From positions 6,143-53,715 of the forward strand of contig DFFV01000068.1 in assembly GCA_002371625.1 (NCBI GenBank): a stretch of 47,573 nucleotides of DNA, given 5' to 3'. This document shows positions 31,577 to 39,563 of the stretch, in pieces. Numbering within the stretch: position 1 is the first letter of the stretch; every line of letters begins with the position of its first letter. The notes beneath the pieces are model-generated. The model saw only the letters and a program-made list of their open reading frames with translations, ran no database searches and was not told the origin of the DNA. Source of the stretch: Ruminococcus sp. UBA3767 (lineage in GTDB: Bacteria; Bacillota; Clostridia; Oscillospirales; Ruminococcaceae). Both the position numbers and the translations under genes were made by a program.

Positions 31577-33358
31577 ATGCTTGATACAATGAAAGGTCTG
31601 CGCAGAACACATTACTGCACACAAGTACCGCAGCAGGAGGGCAGCGAGGTCGTAGTATGCGGCTTTGCCGACAGGGTGAGAGATATAGGAAATCTCCTGT
31701 TCATCAACCTGCGTGACCGCACAGGTCTGCTGCAGCTCGCTTTTAACGACAATACCGATAAAGAGATATTTGAAAAGGCAAGGACCGTCAGAGCCGAGGA
31801 CGTGCTGCTCGCAAAGGGCGTTATAAGACCCAGAGAAAGCGTCAATCCAAAGCTGCCGACAGGTCTTATCGAGGTCGATGTAAAGGAGCTCCGTATCCTT
31901 TCAAGAGCCGAAACTACGCCTTTTGAGGTGACCAATTCCGATAAGGTAAGGGACGAGCTGAAGCTCAAATACAGATACCTTGACCTGAGAAATCCAAAGC
32001 TCCAGAATAACCTCATCATGCGCCATAAAATAGCAAAGGTCGTAAGGGATTATTTCTACGAGAACGACTTTCTTGAGATAGAAACACCTATGATGATGCG
32101 TTCAACGCCAGAGGGCGCAAGAGATTACCTTGTACCTTCAAGAGTACATCCCGGCAAGTTCTATGCGCTTCCGCAGTCACCGCAGATCTATAAGCAGCTG
32201 CTCATGATCTCCGGCTACGACAGGTATATCCAGCTCGCAAGATGCTTCAGAGATGAAGACCTGCGTGCCGACAGACAGCCCGAATTTACGCAGATAGACC
32301 TTGAAATGTCCTTTGTTGACGTTGAGGATATCCTCGTAATGGCAGAGGGAATGGTTCAAAGGCTCTTCAAGGAGCTTGTCGGCGTTGATATCCCGCTGCC
32401 GCTGCCGAGAATGACTTTTGCCGATGCGATGAACAAGTACGGCTCGGATAAGCCCGATACACGCTTTGATATGCAGATCCAGGACATTACCGAAACGGTA
32501 AAGGATATCGACTTTGTTGTGTTCAAGTCGGCTGTTGAAAACGGCGGCTCGGTAAGAGCGATAGTTGCCAAGGGCGGAGCTGAAACATACACAAGAAAAG
32601 AAATAGATAAGCTCGTTGAGCACGCAAAGGGCATCGGCGCAAAGGGACTTGCTTATATCCGCTGGGCAGATGAGCCTAACTGCTCGTTCAAAAAGTTCCT
32701 CGGTGAAGGCGACCTTGAAAAGATACTTTCAGCCGTTGGCGCTGAAAAGGGCGACCTTGTGCTTATCTGTGCCGACAGAAACAAGGTAGTGCTCAATACT
32801 CTTGGCGCAATAAGACTTATCTGCGGCAAGCGTCTTGGACTTGTAAAGGAAGGCTATAACTTCCTTTGGATAACCGAAATGCCGTTCTTTGAGCAGGATG
32901 AGGAAACAGGTGAGTGGGTAGCAGCTCATCACCCGTTCACGATGCCGCTTGAAGAGTGCATAGAGTTCCTTGACAGTGCGCCCGAAAAGGTAAGAGCAAA
33001 GGCGTTTGACCTTGTCCTCAACGGCACTGAGCTTTCATCAGGCTCAATGAGGATCACCGACCCTGCACTTCAGAAGAAGATGTTTGAATCGCTGGGAATG
33101 ACCGATGAGGAGATACAGGCTAAGTTCGGCTTCCTCGTAGATGCGTACAGGTACGCTTCACCGCCGCACGGAGGAATGGGCATAGGACTTGACAGACTTG
33201 CAATGATAATCTGCGGCGCAGATTCGCTGCGTGACGTGGTTGCCTTCCCTAAGGTGCAAAATGCAAGCGAGCTTATGAGTGCCTGCCCTGCCGAAGTCGA
33301 TGACAAACAGCTTGAGGAGCTGTATATCAAAACTATCCCTGCCCAGCAGGAGCAGTAA
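31577..33358 (+). CDS. aspS: aspartyl-tRNA synthetase
   Basis: 593 residues, typical of bacterial-type AspRS, with an N-terminal OB anticodon-binding domain, a class II core and the inserted GAD domain. Motif 2 lies around C-F-R-D-E-D-L-R-A-D-R-Q-P-E-F-T-Q and motif 3 is G-G-M-G-I-G-L-D-R-L-A-M near residue 535. AAGGAAG precedes the ATG with a longish spacing. It is probably co-transcribed with hisS and so under the same T-box, an order shared with Bacillus. Whether the enzyme also charges tRNA-Asn cannot be told from sequence alone. A good terminator follows. Confidence 0.95.
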   Translation: MLDTMKGLRRTHYCTQVPQQEGSEVVVCGFADRVRDIGNLLFINLRDRTGLLQLAFNDNTDKEIFEKARTVRAEDVLLAKGVIRPRESVNPKLPTGLIEVDVKELRILSRAETTPFEVTNSDKVRDELKLKYRYLDLRNPKLQNNLIMRHKIAKVVRDYFYENDFLEIETPMMMRSTPEGARDYLVPSRVHPGKFYALPQSPQIYKQLLMISGYDRYIQLARCFRDEDLRADRQPEFTQIDLEMSFVDVEDILVMAEGMVQRLFKELVGVDIPLPLPRMTFADAMNKYGSDKPDTRFDMQIQDITETVKDIDFVVFKSAVENGGSVRAIVAKGGAETYTRKEIDKLVEHAKGIGAKGLAYIRWADEPNCSFKKFLGEGDLEKILSAVGAEKGDLVLICADRNKVVLNTLGAIRLICGKRLGLVKEGYNFLWITEMPFFEQDEETGEWVAAHHPFTMPLEECIEFLDSAPEKVRAKAFDLVLNGTELSSGSMRITDPALQKKMFESLGMTDEEIQAKFGFLVDAYRYASPPHGGMGIGLDRLAMIICGADSLRDVVAFPKVQNASELMSACPAEVDDKQLEELYIKTIPAQQEQ

Positions 33359-33369
33359 ACGTTGATAAC

Positions 33370-33402
33370 AGAGAGCTTGTGGCTTCACAGGCTCTCTTTT
33401 TT
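33370..33402 (+). terminator. terminator of aspS
   Basis: AGAGAGC pairs with GCTCTCT and GTG with CAC within 33370-33397; six T residues follow. Confidence 0.85.
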
Positions 33403-33422
33403 GCACTTTAACAAAATACGCC

Positions 33423-33451
33423 TTGAAAAAGCACTGTATTTGTGCTATAAT
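33423..33451 (+). promoter_or_regulatory. promoter of the MATE exporter gene
   Basis: TTGAAA (33423-33428) and TATAAT (33446-33451), spacer 17, extended -10 TGC. Confidence 0.85.
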
Positions 33452-33489
33452 AATATATTGTGTGATATGTTTAGTAAGGATGTGTAAAT

Positions 33490-34851
33490 GTGGAAAACGT
33501 ACAGGAAAACAAAATGGGTACTCAGCCCGTCGGTAAGCTGATGATCTCAATGTCGCTGCCGATAATGATATCTATGCTCGTTCAGGCGCTGTATAATATC
33601 GTTGACAGCATTTTCGTTGCAAAGATAGACGAGGATGCCCTTACCGCAGTTTCGCTCGCCTTCCCTATACAAACGCTGATGATAGCTCTGGGAGCAGGCA
33701 CGGGCGTGGGAATAAATGCCCTGCTGTCAAGGTCGCTGGGTGAAAAGGACTTCAAAAGCGCAAATAAAGCCGCAAACAACGGACTGTTTCTTGCATTGCT
33801 CAACTTTCTGATATTCGTGCTCGTGGGCATTCTCACTACCGATATCTTTTACAGGTACCAGACCGATTCCGAGGTCATCCGTCAGTACGGAAAGGACTAC
33901 CTCTATATCGTAACTATCGCAAGCCTCGGGCTTTTTACGCAGATGACCGCAGAAAAGCTGCTCCAGTCCACAGGCAAGACTATATATTCAATGTACACCC
34001 AGGGACTTGGTGCGATAGTAAATATCATTCTTGATCCCTGCCTTATCTTCGGATTAGGACCTTTTCCAAAAATGGGCGTTGCAGGCGCTGCCGTTGCTAC
34101 CTGTATAGGACAGTTCCTCGCTGCCACGCTGGGAATAATACTCAATATAAAGGTCAATAAGGAGATAGAGATAGCGCCTGTAAAATATCGCCCCGAGTTT
34201 ACGACCATAAAGCGTATCTATGCGGTCGGACTGCCGTCGATCATTATGCAGTCCATAGGCTCGGTGATGACATACTCGCTCAATAAGATACTTATAAGCT
34301 ATTCGAGCACAGCCGTTTCGGTGCTCGGCGTTTACTTTAAGCTCCAGAGCTTCATCTTTATGCCCGTTTTCGGACTCAACAACGGCTATATCCCCATAGT
34401 TGCGTATAATTTCGGCGCAAGAAAAAAACACAGGATAGTCCAGGCGTTCAGGTACGGCTCGGTCTATGCCGTGTCTATCATGGCAGTGGGAATGGTGCTT
34501 TTCCTGACGATACCGGGTACATTGCTCTCAATGTTCGATGCAAGCGAGGAAATGCTCGCAATAGGTATCCCTGCGCTGAGGATAATCAGCCTGCACTTTG
34601 TTATAGCTTCGTTCAGCATTATGATGATCTCAACTTTGCAGGCGCTTGGCAGGGGAGTCGATTCCATGATAGTTTCATTCTCCCGTCAGCTCATAGTGCT
34701 GCTGCCTGCCGCATATCTGCTTTCACATTATATGGGGCTGAGCGCTGTCTGGTGGGCTTTCCCGATCGCAGAGGTAGTTTCACTGACATTGTGCGCCGTG
34801 TTCGTGAAAAGAGCGTACAACAGGCTCGTAAAGCCGCTTCAGGAAGCGTAA
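33490..34851 (+). CDS. MATE-family efflux transporter
   Basis: 453 residues with about twelve membrane helices, the standard MATE topology; GTG start at 33490 with AAGGA nine bases before. These carriers expel cationic drugs or metabolites in exchange for Na+ or H+. Family signs are L-M-I-S-M-S-L-P-I-M-I-S-M-L-V-Q-A-L-Y-N near the N-terminus and V-D-S-I-F-V-A, with a repeat of the same fold in the second half (L-P-S-I-I-M-Q-S). The substrate cannot be read. It has its own promoter, and the RNA-modification gene follows ten bases later in the same transcript. Confidence 0.9.
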   Translation: MENVQENKMGTQPVGKLMISMSLPIMISMLVQALYNIVDSIFVAKIDEDALTAVSLAFPIQTLMIALGAGTGVGINALLSRSLGEKDFKSANKAANNGLFLALLNFLIFVLVGILTTDIFYRYQTDSEVIRQYGKDYLYIVTIASLGLFTQMTAEKLLQSTGKTIYSMYTQGLGAIVNIILDPCLIFGLGPFPKMGVAGAAVATCIGQFLAATLGIILNIKVNKEIEIAPVKYRPEFTTIKRIYAVGLPSIIMQSIGSVMTYSLNKILISYSSTAVSVLGVYFKLQSFIFMPVFGLNNGYIPIVAYNFGARKKHRIVQAFRYGSVYAVSIMAVGMVLFLTIPGTLLSMFDASEEMLAIGIPALRIISLHFVIASFSIMMISTLQALGRGVDSMIVSFSRQLIVLLPAAYLLSHYMGLSAVWWAFPIAEVVSLTLCAVFVKRAYNRLVKPLQEA

Positions 34852-34861
34852 CGGAGGTAAT

Positions 34862-35599
34862 ATGGGCGAAAAAATAAGACTCGACAGGCTCGTAGCTTCG
34901 CAGCTGCCCGATGTATCAAGAGCAGATGTCAAAAAAATGTGCCTCAAAAAAAGGCTCGCTGTCAACGGCAAGCTCATGGCACGCAGCGATGTGCGTGTCG
35001 ATACCGATGACGAGATAACCCTTGACGGAAAAAGGATAGAGTATAAAAAGCATATCTATATCATGATGAATAAGCCTCAGGGCGTGGTCTGCTCAACTAA
35101 GGACGGCGAAAGTACGACAGTTCTTGAGCTTGTGCCGGAGAATATGCGCCGCAAAGGGCTTTTCCCCGCAGGAAGACTCGATAAGGATACCGTCGGCTTT
35201 GTGCTGCTCACCGACGACGGAGAGCTTTCCCACAGAATGCTCTCGCCTAAAAGCCATGTGCCCAAAACCTACCACGTCCGCCTTGAAAGACCCTGGGAGG
35301 AAAACTATAAGCAGCTCTTTGCTCAGGGCATGACCATAGACGGCGGTGAAAAATGCCTGCCCGCAGAGTTTGAAGGCTCACCCGAAAATGAGCTGGAGTG
35401 CACCCTTGTTCTGCACGAGGGCAAATACCACCAGGTTAAAAGAATGTTCACAAAGCTGGGAAATAAAGTGGTGTTTTTAAAGCGTACAGCCATCGGAGAA
35501 CTCCCTCTTGACGAAAAACTTGCCCCGGGAGAGTGTTTGGAGATAATGCACAAAGATGTTGAAAGATTATCGACAATATGCGAGATGCCCTGTAAATAA
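34862..35599 (+). CDS. RsuA-family rRNA pseudouridine synthase
   Basis: 245 residues. An S4 RNA-binding domain (about 5-62, I-R-L-D-R-L-V-A-S-Q) comes first, followed by the catalytic domain with G-R-L-D-K-D-T-V-G-F (104-113); Asp107 is the expected catalytic residue. Enzymes of this group convert a uridine of 16S or 23S rRNA to pseudouridine. The layout is closest to RsuA (16S position 516), but RluB/RluE-type specificity cannot be excluded, so I give no symbol. GGAGG lies just before the ATG. It follows the MATE gene closely and no terminator is evident. Confidence 0.88.
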   Translation: MGEKIRLDRLVASQLPDVSRADVKKMCLKKRLAVNGKLMARSDVRVDTDDEITLDGKRIEYKKHIYIMMNKPQGVVCSTKDGESTTVLELVPENMRRKGLFPAGRLDKDTVGFVLLTDDGELSHRMLSPKSHVPKTYHVRLERPWEENYKQLFAQGMTIDGGEKCLPAEFEGSPENELECTLVLHEGKYHQVKRMFTKLGNKVVFLKRTAIGELPLDEKLAPGECLEIMHKDVERLSTICEMPCK

Positions 35600-35668
35600 A
35601 TGTAAGTTTCCTGTGAAAATTCGTCAATATTTATAATATCATATAATAAAGTTTAGTTAAAAAAACTC

Positions 35669-35697
35669 TTGAAGATACGTACGAAATTTGGTACAAT
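35669..35697 (+). promoter_or_regulatory. promoter of the MsmX-like ATPase gene
   Basis: TTGAAG (35669-35674) and TACAAT (35692-35697), spacer 17, extended -10 TGG. Confidence 0.75.
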
Positions 35698-35754
35698 AGG
35701 TTCATAGCTAATGTGTAATATTAGTAATACATTTTTATAGGAGGTCCTCTTAAT

Positions 35755-36897
35755 ATGGCAAGTGTATCATTGAGAGAAATTTATAAGAAATACTCCGGCG
35801 GAGTTATCGCCGTATCCGATTTTAATATCGAGATACAGGATAAGGAGTTTATAATCCTGGTAGGTCCTTCGGGCTGTGGTAAGTCTACCACACTGAGAAT
35901 GATCGCAGGACTTGAAGAGATCAGCGAAGGTGAGCTTTACATCGGCGACAGACTCGTTAACGATGTAGCACCTAAGGACAGAGATATCGCAATGGTATTC
36001 CAGAGCTACGCTCTTTATCCTCACATGACCGTGTTTGAGAACATGGCATTCGGACTCAAGCTGAGAAAAGTTCCTAAGGATGAGATAGCAAGAAAGGTTG
36101 AGGAAGCAGCAAGGATCCTTGACATCGCACATCTGCTCGACAGAAAGCCAAAGGCTCTTTCCGGTGGACAGAGACAGCGTGTTGCTCTTGGTAGAGCTAT
36201 CGTTCGTAACCCACAGGTATTCCTTCTTGACGAGCCTCTTTCAAACCTGGACGCTAAGCTGAGAGCACAGATGAGAACTGAGATCTCCAAGCTCCATAAG
36301 AAACTGGGAACAACATTCATCTATGTAACACATGACCAGACAGAGGCTATGACAATGGGTGACCGTATCGTAGTTATGAAGGACGGTTATATCCAGCAGA
36401 TAGATACACCAACAAACCTCTATCAGAACCCTGTAAACCAGTTCGTTGCAGGATTCATCGGATCACCTCAGATGAACTTCATCGACGCAACACTGCGTAA
36501 GTATGGTGAGAAGTATGTTGTAGAGTTCGGCAGAGCAGCTACAAGAAATGAAGAGGGCGTAACATATTCTGTTGAGATCCCTGAGGGCAAGGTAGACGAA
36601 GAGGTTCTCTCACCGCTGGTAGATCAGGAGATCGTACTTGGTGTAAGACCTGAGTGTCTGCATGATGAGCCTGCATTCCTCGCACAGGCTTCAACAGGCG
36701 TAGTTGACGCAGTAGTTGAGGTTACTGAAATGATGGGTGCTGAAACTTATCTGTATCTTGACTGCGTAGGTATACCTCTTACAGCAAGAGTATCACCTCG
36801 TACAACAGCTCGTTCTGGCGATCAGATCAAGATCGCTCTTGATCCTAACAGGATCCACATCTTCGATAAGGAAACTGAAAAGTCTATTCTTAACTGA
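35755..36897 (+). CDS. msmX: MsmX/UgpC-type sugar ABC transporter ATPase
   Basis: 380 residues. ABC motifs: Walker [10 protein letters not shown] (37-45), signature L-S-G-G-Q-R (135-140), Walker B V-F-L-L-D-E-P (155-161), switch histidine in V-T-H-D-Q-T-E-A. A regulatory TOBE/OB region fills the C-terminal third (from about 235), as in MalK, UgpC and MsmX. GGAGG precedes the ATG. No permease or binding protein is adjacent; in Bacillus and streptococci MsmX-type ATPases serve several sugar importers encoded elsewhere, and the same is likely here. The codon choice (AAG, GTA/GTT, AGA, ACA) and strong signals suggest high expression. It has its own promoter and terminator. Confidence 0.88.
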   Translation: MASVSLREIYKKYSGGVIAVSDFNIEIQDKEFIILVGPSGCGKSTTLRMIAGLEEISEGELYIGDRLVNDVAPKDRDIAMVFQSYALYPHMTVFENMAFGLKLRKVPKDEIARKVEEAARILDIAHLLDRKPKALSGGQRQRVALGRAIVRNPQVFLLDEPLSNLDAKLRAQMRTEISKLHKKLGTTFIYVTHDQTEAMTMGDRIVVMKDGYIQQIDTPTNLYQNPVNQFVAGFIGSPQMNFIDATLRKYGEKYVVEFGRAATRNEEGVTYSVEIPEGKVDEEVLSPLVDQEIVLGVRPECLHDEPAFLAQASTGVVDAVVEVTEMMGAETYLYLDCVGIPLTARVSPRTTARSGDQIKIALDPNRIHIFDKETEKSILN

Positions 36898-36910
36898 TAA
36901 GATGCTAATA

Positions 36911-36940
36911 AAGGGTACGGAATTGATCCGTACCCTTTTT
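36911..36940 (+). terminator. terminator of the MsmX-like gene
   Basis: AAGGGTACGGA (36911-36921) pairs with TCCGTACCCTT (36927-36937); the T-run continues to 36940. Confidence 0.92.
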
Positions 36941-36990
36941 CATTTCTTATGTATTTGGATCTGCAAAGTGTCGCTTGGGGCAGCTTTTTG

Positions 36991-37022
36991 ACCTGTTAGT
37001 GCTTAAAATTAACCTGTTAGTG
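36991..37022 (+). promoter_or_regulatory. LytTR-type direct-repeat operator
   Basis: ACCTGTTAGTG occurs exactly twice, at 36991-37001 and 37012-37022, with 21 bases from start to start, two helical turns. This is the layout of LytTR binding sites, and GTTAGT fits the core of their consensus. The second copy ends eight bases before the -35 of the LytTR gene, so autoregulation is likely. Confidence 0.75.
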
Positions 37023-37030
37023 AAAAATGC

Positions 37031-37059
37031 TTTACAAAAATCGGGGACTGTATTAAAAT
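37031..37059 (+). promoter_or_regulatory. promoter of the LytTR/LiaF-like operon
   Basis: TTTACA (37031-37036) and TAAAAT (37054-37059), spacer 17. Neither box is perfect, which fits an activator-dependent promoter. Confidence 0.65.
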
Positions 37060-37080
37060 GTCCATAGTGGAGGTGGAGAT

Positions 37081-37539
37081 GTGAAAGTAAGGATAGAGAT
37101 AGATGACAGCGTCACACAGGACGAGGTCGTTATCAGATGCCGCAGCTTTGACAGCAACACCGCCAGAATACAGCAGGCACTTGCGGAGCTTGACGACCAT
37201 CCGCCGCAGCTGACCTTTCTGAAGGACAATACAGAGTATTTTATGCCAACCGACAGGATACTTTATTTTGAGACCTCAGAACAGGGCATAGATGCCCATA
37301 CCACCGATGAGGTGTACACTATAAAGAAAAAGCTGTATGAGCTTGAGGAAATGCTGCCAAGATGCTTTATGAGAGTTTCAAAATCAGCTATACTCAATCT
37401 CGATAAGGTCTTTTCTGTTGAAAAAAATATCACCGCTTCAAGCCTTGTAAGATTTATGGGCACCGATAAGTTCGTATATGTTTCAAGGATATATTATAAG
37501 GCGATGAAGCAGCGGCTCGAGGAAAGAAGACACCTTTGA
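37081..37539 (+). CDS. LytTR-domain transcriptional regulator
   Basis: 152 residues with a GTG start; GGAGGTGG lies just upstream. The LytTR DNA-binding domain covers about 44-148 (I-L-Y-F-E-T at 60-65, C-F-M-R-V-S-K-S-A-I-L-N-L near 100, final Y-V-S-R-I-Y-Y-K-A-M). No receiver domain is present; the first 40 residues are short strands and helix, so it is a stand-alone regulator without a histidine kinase nearby. The adjacent membrane protein probably modulates it, as in known LytTR-regulator/membrane-inhibitor pairs. It likely binds the repeats at 36991-37022 and controls its own operon. Confidence 0.9.
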   Translation: MKVRIEIDDSVTQDEVVIRCRSFDSNTARIQQALAELDDHPPQLTFLKDNTEYFMPTDRILYFETSEQGIDAHTTDEVYTIKKKLYELEEMLPRCFMRVSKSAILNLDKVFSVEKNITASSLVRFMGTDKFVYVSRIYYKAMKQRLEERRHL

Positions 37540-37574
37540 TAAATAGATAAATACATAAGAAAGGAAGATGATAT

Positions 37575-38324
37575 ATGAAAAAGTTTACCATTAAAAACGT
37601 CCTCTGGGGACTGCTCTTTATCGCTATCGGCGCAATGATAATCTGCCGAGCTGCAGGACTGCTGCCGGACTTTGCAAGCATAAATATCTGGTCGCTGCTG
37701 TTTGCGGCACTGCTTATACCGCTGTTCGTGGTGGGCTGTATGCACCTTGTGTTCTCTGCGATATTCTTCCCCATGGCTTTCTGGGCGATCATATTCAGCG
37801 AGCAGCTGGGCATTCAGAAGTTCACTCCGTGGCCTGTGCTTGGCGCTGCATTGTTCCTCAGCATCGGTTGTGCGCTGCTTGTTCCAAGGAATATCAAGTG
37901 GGCTAAAAGCGTCTGGAGCGGTGACGACGCCTTCACAAAGCACGAGGGAACAGAGCACTGGTCCGATGAAGATGTCGGCGGCGGCGCAGCAAGTGACCTG
38001 AGAATGAATACCAGCTTTTCAGGCTCAAGCAAGTATATAAACAGCGAGGATTTCAGAAGCTGCGATATCGCCTGCTCGTTCGGAGGAACTAAGGTGTACT
38101 TTGATAAAGCGGTCATTCAGGGCAGATCCGCTACTATCAATCTCAAAGCCGAGTTTTCGGGCGTTGAACTGTATATCCCTAAGGAGTGGACAGTGAAGAA
38201 TATGCTGCGCTGCAAAATGGGCGGCGTTGAGGAAAAAGGCGCAAAGGACGCAGCAAAGAGCGGAAAGTTCGTTGTACTTACAGGAGATACCTCTTTCAGT
38301 GGGGTAACAATACATTATTGCTGA
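37575..38324 (+). CDS. LiaF-like membrane protein paired with the LytTR regulator
   Basis: 249 residues. Four hydrophobic segments fill the first ~105 residues (N-V-L-W-G-L-L-F-I-A-I-G, W-S-L-L-F-A-A-L-L-I-P-L, A-F-W-A-I-I-F, L-F-L-S-I-G-C-A-L-L-V-P). A soluble beta-rich C-terminal domain (about 140-249, with F-G-G-T-K-V-Y-F-D-K-A and T-S-F-S-G-V) resembles the C-terminal domain of LiaF/VraT-type proteins, which react to cell-envelope stress. It follows the LytTR gene by 35 bases and shares its promoter and terminator. It may sequester or signal to the regulator. Confidence 0.8.
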   Translation: MKKFTIKNVLWGLLFIAIGAMIICRAAGLLPDFASINIWSLLFAALLIPLFVVGCMHLVFSAIFFPMAFWAIIFSEQLGIQKFTPWPVLGAALFLSIGCALLVPRNIKWAKSVWSGDDAFTKHEGTEHWSDEDVGGGAASDLRMNTSFSGSSKYINSEDFRSCDIACSFGGTKVYFDKAVIQGRSATINLKAEFSGVELYIPKEWTVKNMLRCKMGGVEEKGAKDAAKSGKFVVLTGDTSFSGVTIHYC

Positions 38325-38355
38325 GCAAAGCAAGAGAAATTATGTGGGAGAAGCA

Positions 38356-38386
38356 AAAAGACCGATGTTTATCATCGGTTTTTTTG
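38356..38386 (+). terminator. terminator of the LytTR/LiaF-like operon
   Basis: ACCGATG (38361-38367) pairs with CATCGGT (38373-38379), flanked by A residues before and seven T residues after. Confidence 0.88.
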
Positions 38387-38467
38387 CGTCCGCACGAAAC
38401 AACAAAAGAAAAAAGGGATCGCTGCATAACTCCTTTTTGAGTGATTTGCCGAACTATATAGAACCCC

Positions 38468-38518
38468 GACCGTCCTTATTAGGGGGCTTTCCGATCGCCC
38501 CCTATGCCCCCTTCGGTC
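38468..38518. repeat. structured intergenic element with nested inverted repeats
   Basis: TAGGGGGC (38480-38487) pairs with GCCCCCTA (38497-38504), and GACCG (38468-38472) pairs with CGGTC (38514-38518) outside it. Just after it, TTGATAA (38528-38534) pairs with TTATCAA (38541-38547). No gene is supported in 38387-38551. It looks like a small repeat element or a structured RNA. Confidence 0.5.
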
Positions 38519-38551
38519 AAAAAACTGTTGATAACATAGTTTATCAATAAC

Positions 38552-38579
38552 AAAAGGGACTGCAAAAGCAGTCCCTTTT
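38552..38579. terminator. bidirectional terminator of secDF
   Basis: AAAAGGGACTGC (38552-38563) and GCAGTCCCTTTT (38568-38579) form a perfect 12-base stem with a four-base loop; T-rich on both exits. Confidence 0.92.
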
Positions 38580-38585
38580 TATAAC

Positions 38586-39563
38586 TTATCTTCTCTGAGC
38601 CTTCTTAGCGTTCTTAGCGGCTCTGCCCTTGCCCTTTTTAGCCTTGTGCTTTTCCCATGTTACCCACAGCGTAGGAGCTATGCAGTTTGATGAGTAAACA
38701 CCTGCGATCATACCGATGATAAGCGGGAATGCGAAGCTGATTATCGAGGAAACGCCTGCGATGAAGCAAACCACGCATACAGTTGCCATTGCAAGAACAG
38801 TCGTTACGGTCGTGTGTATCGAACGTCCCATAGTCTGTGTGATAGAAAGGTTCACCAGCTGGTCAAGCTCGTATTTGCTGCCCACAAGTCTTTCATTCTC
38901 TCTGATACGGTCGTAAATAATGATCGTAGCGTTGATAGAGTAACCGAGTATCGTAAGCAGAACAGCCATAAAGTTTGCGTTGATGTCAAATCTGCATATC
39001 ACAAAGCAGCCGTAAACCATGCACATATCGTGCAGCAGCGCAACTACCGAGAATACACCAGCGGATATACCGCCGATCTTTCTGAATCTGAATCCGATGT
39101 AGATTATCGTGATAACAGCGGCAAATGCGCACGCTACCAGACATTTCAGGAAAAAGTCCAATCCGTTTGAAGCAGCAACGTCAGTCGATTCAAGTACCTT
39201 TATATCGTTGTCCTTGAACTTATCCGTAAGAGCAGTTTTTATATTGTTCTGCTTTTCGTCGCTTATTCCTTCCTTAGAGGAGAACTGGATCTTGATCGTT
39301 GTTGAATCCGAAGCGGTATCCTCACCGAGCGTAACGGTGCACTTATCAGATACCGTGTCAGCAACAGCGCTTTCGATCTCGTCTGCTTTAATGTCGCCCG
39401 TGTAGGAGTAGGTCAGTATAGTACCGCCCTTGAACTCGATAGCCACATTGAGCTTTATAATAAATGTCAGTGCCACAAAGGCAGCTATAAGGATGCAGGA
39501 GATAGCATAGAATATCTTGCGCTTCTCATAGACCTTGAGGATCTTTACTTCTTTCTTATCCAT
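38586..39563 (-). CDS. secF: protein translocase subunit SecF
   Basis: 325 residues. An N-terminal helix, an outside domain (with V-A-I-E-F-K-G-G-T at about 40-48, the SecF hallmark), then five helices from about residue 135 with L-G-Y-S-I-N-A-T-I-I-I-Y-D-R-I-R-E-N and a Lys/Arg-rich cytosolic tail. SecD and SecF form a proton-driven complex that helps the Sec channel release exported proteins. The ATG overlaps the secD stop by eight bases (39556-39563), so the two are translated together at a fixed ratio. A perfect terminator follows. Confidence 0.93.
   Translation of the reverse strand: MDKKEVKILKVYEKRKIFYAISCILIAAFVALTFIIKLNVAIEFKGGTILTYSYTGDIKADEIESAVADTVSDKCTVTLGEDTASDSTTIKIQFSSKEGISDEKQNNIKTALTDKFKDNDIKVLESTDVAASNGLDFFLKCLVACAFAAVITIIYIGFRFRKIGGISAGVFSVVALLHDMCMVYGCFVICRFDINANFMAVLLTILGYSINATIIIYDRIRENERLVGSKYELDQLVNLSITQTMGRSIHTTVTTVLAMATVCVVCFIAGVSSIISFAFPLIIGMIAGVYSSNCIAPTLWVTWEKHKAKKGKGRAAKNAKKAQRR

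Noticed and set aside
38344..38550. 68-codon plus-strand open frame
   Set aside because: It begins before and crosses a strong terminator and the structured element, lacks a ribosome site and shows no family.
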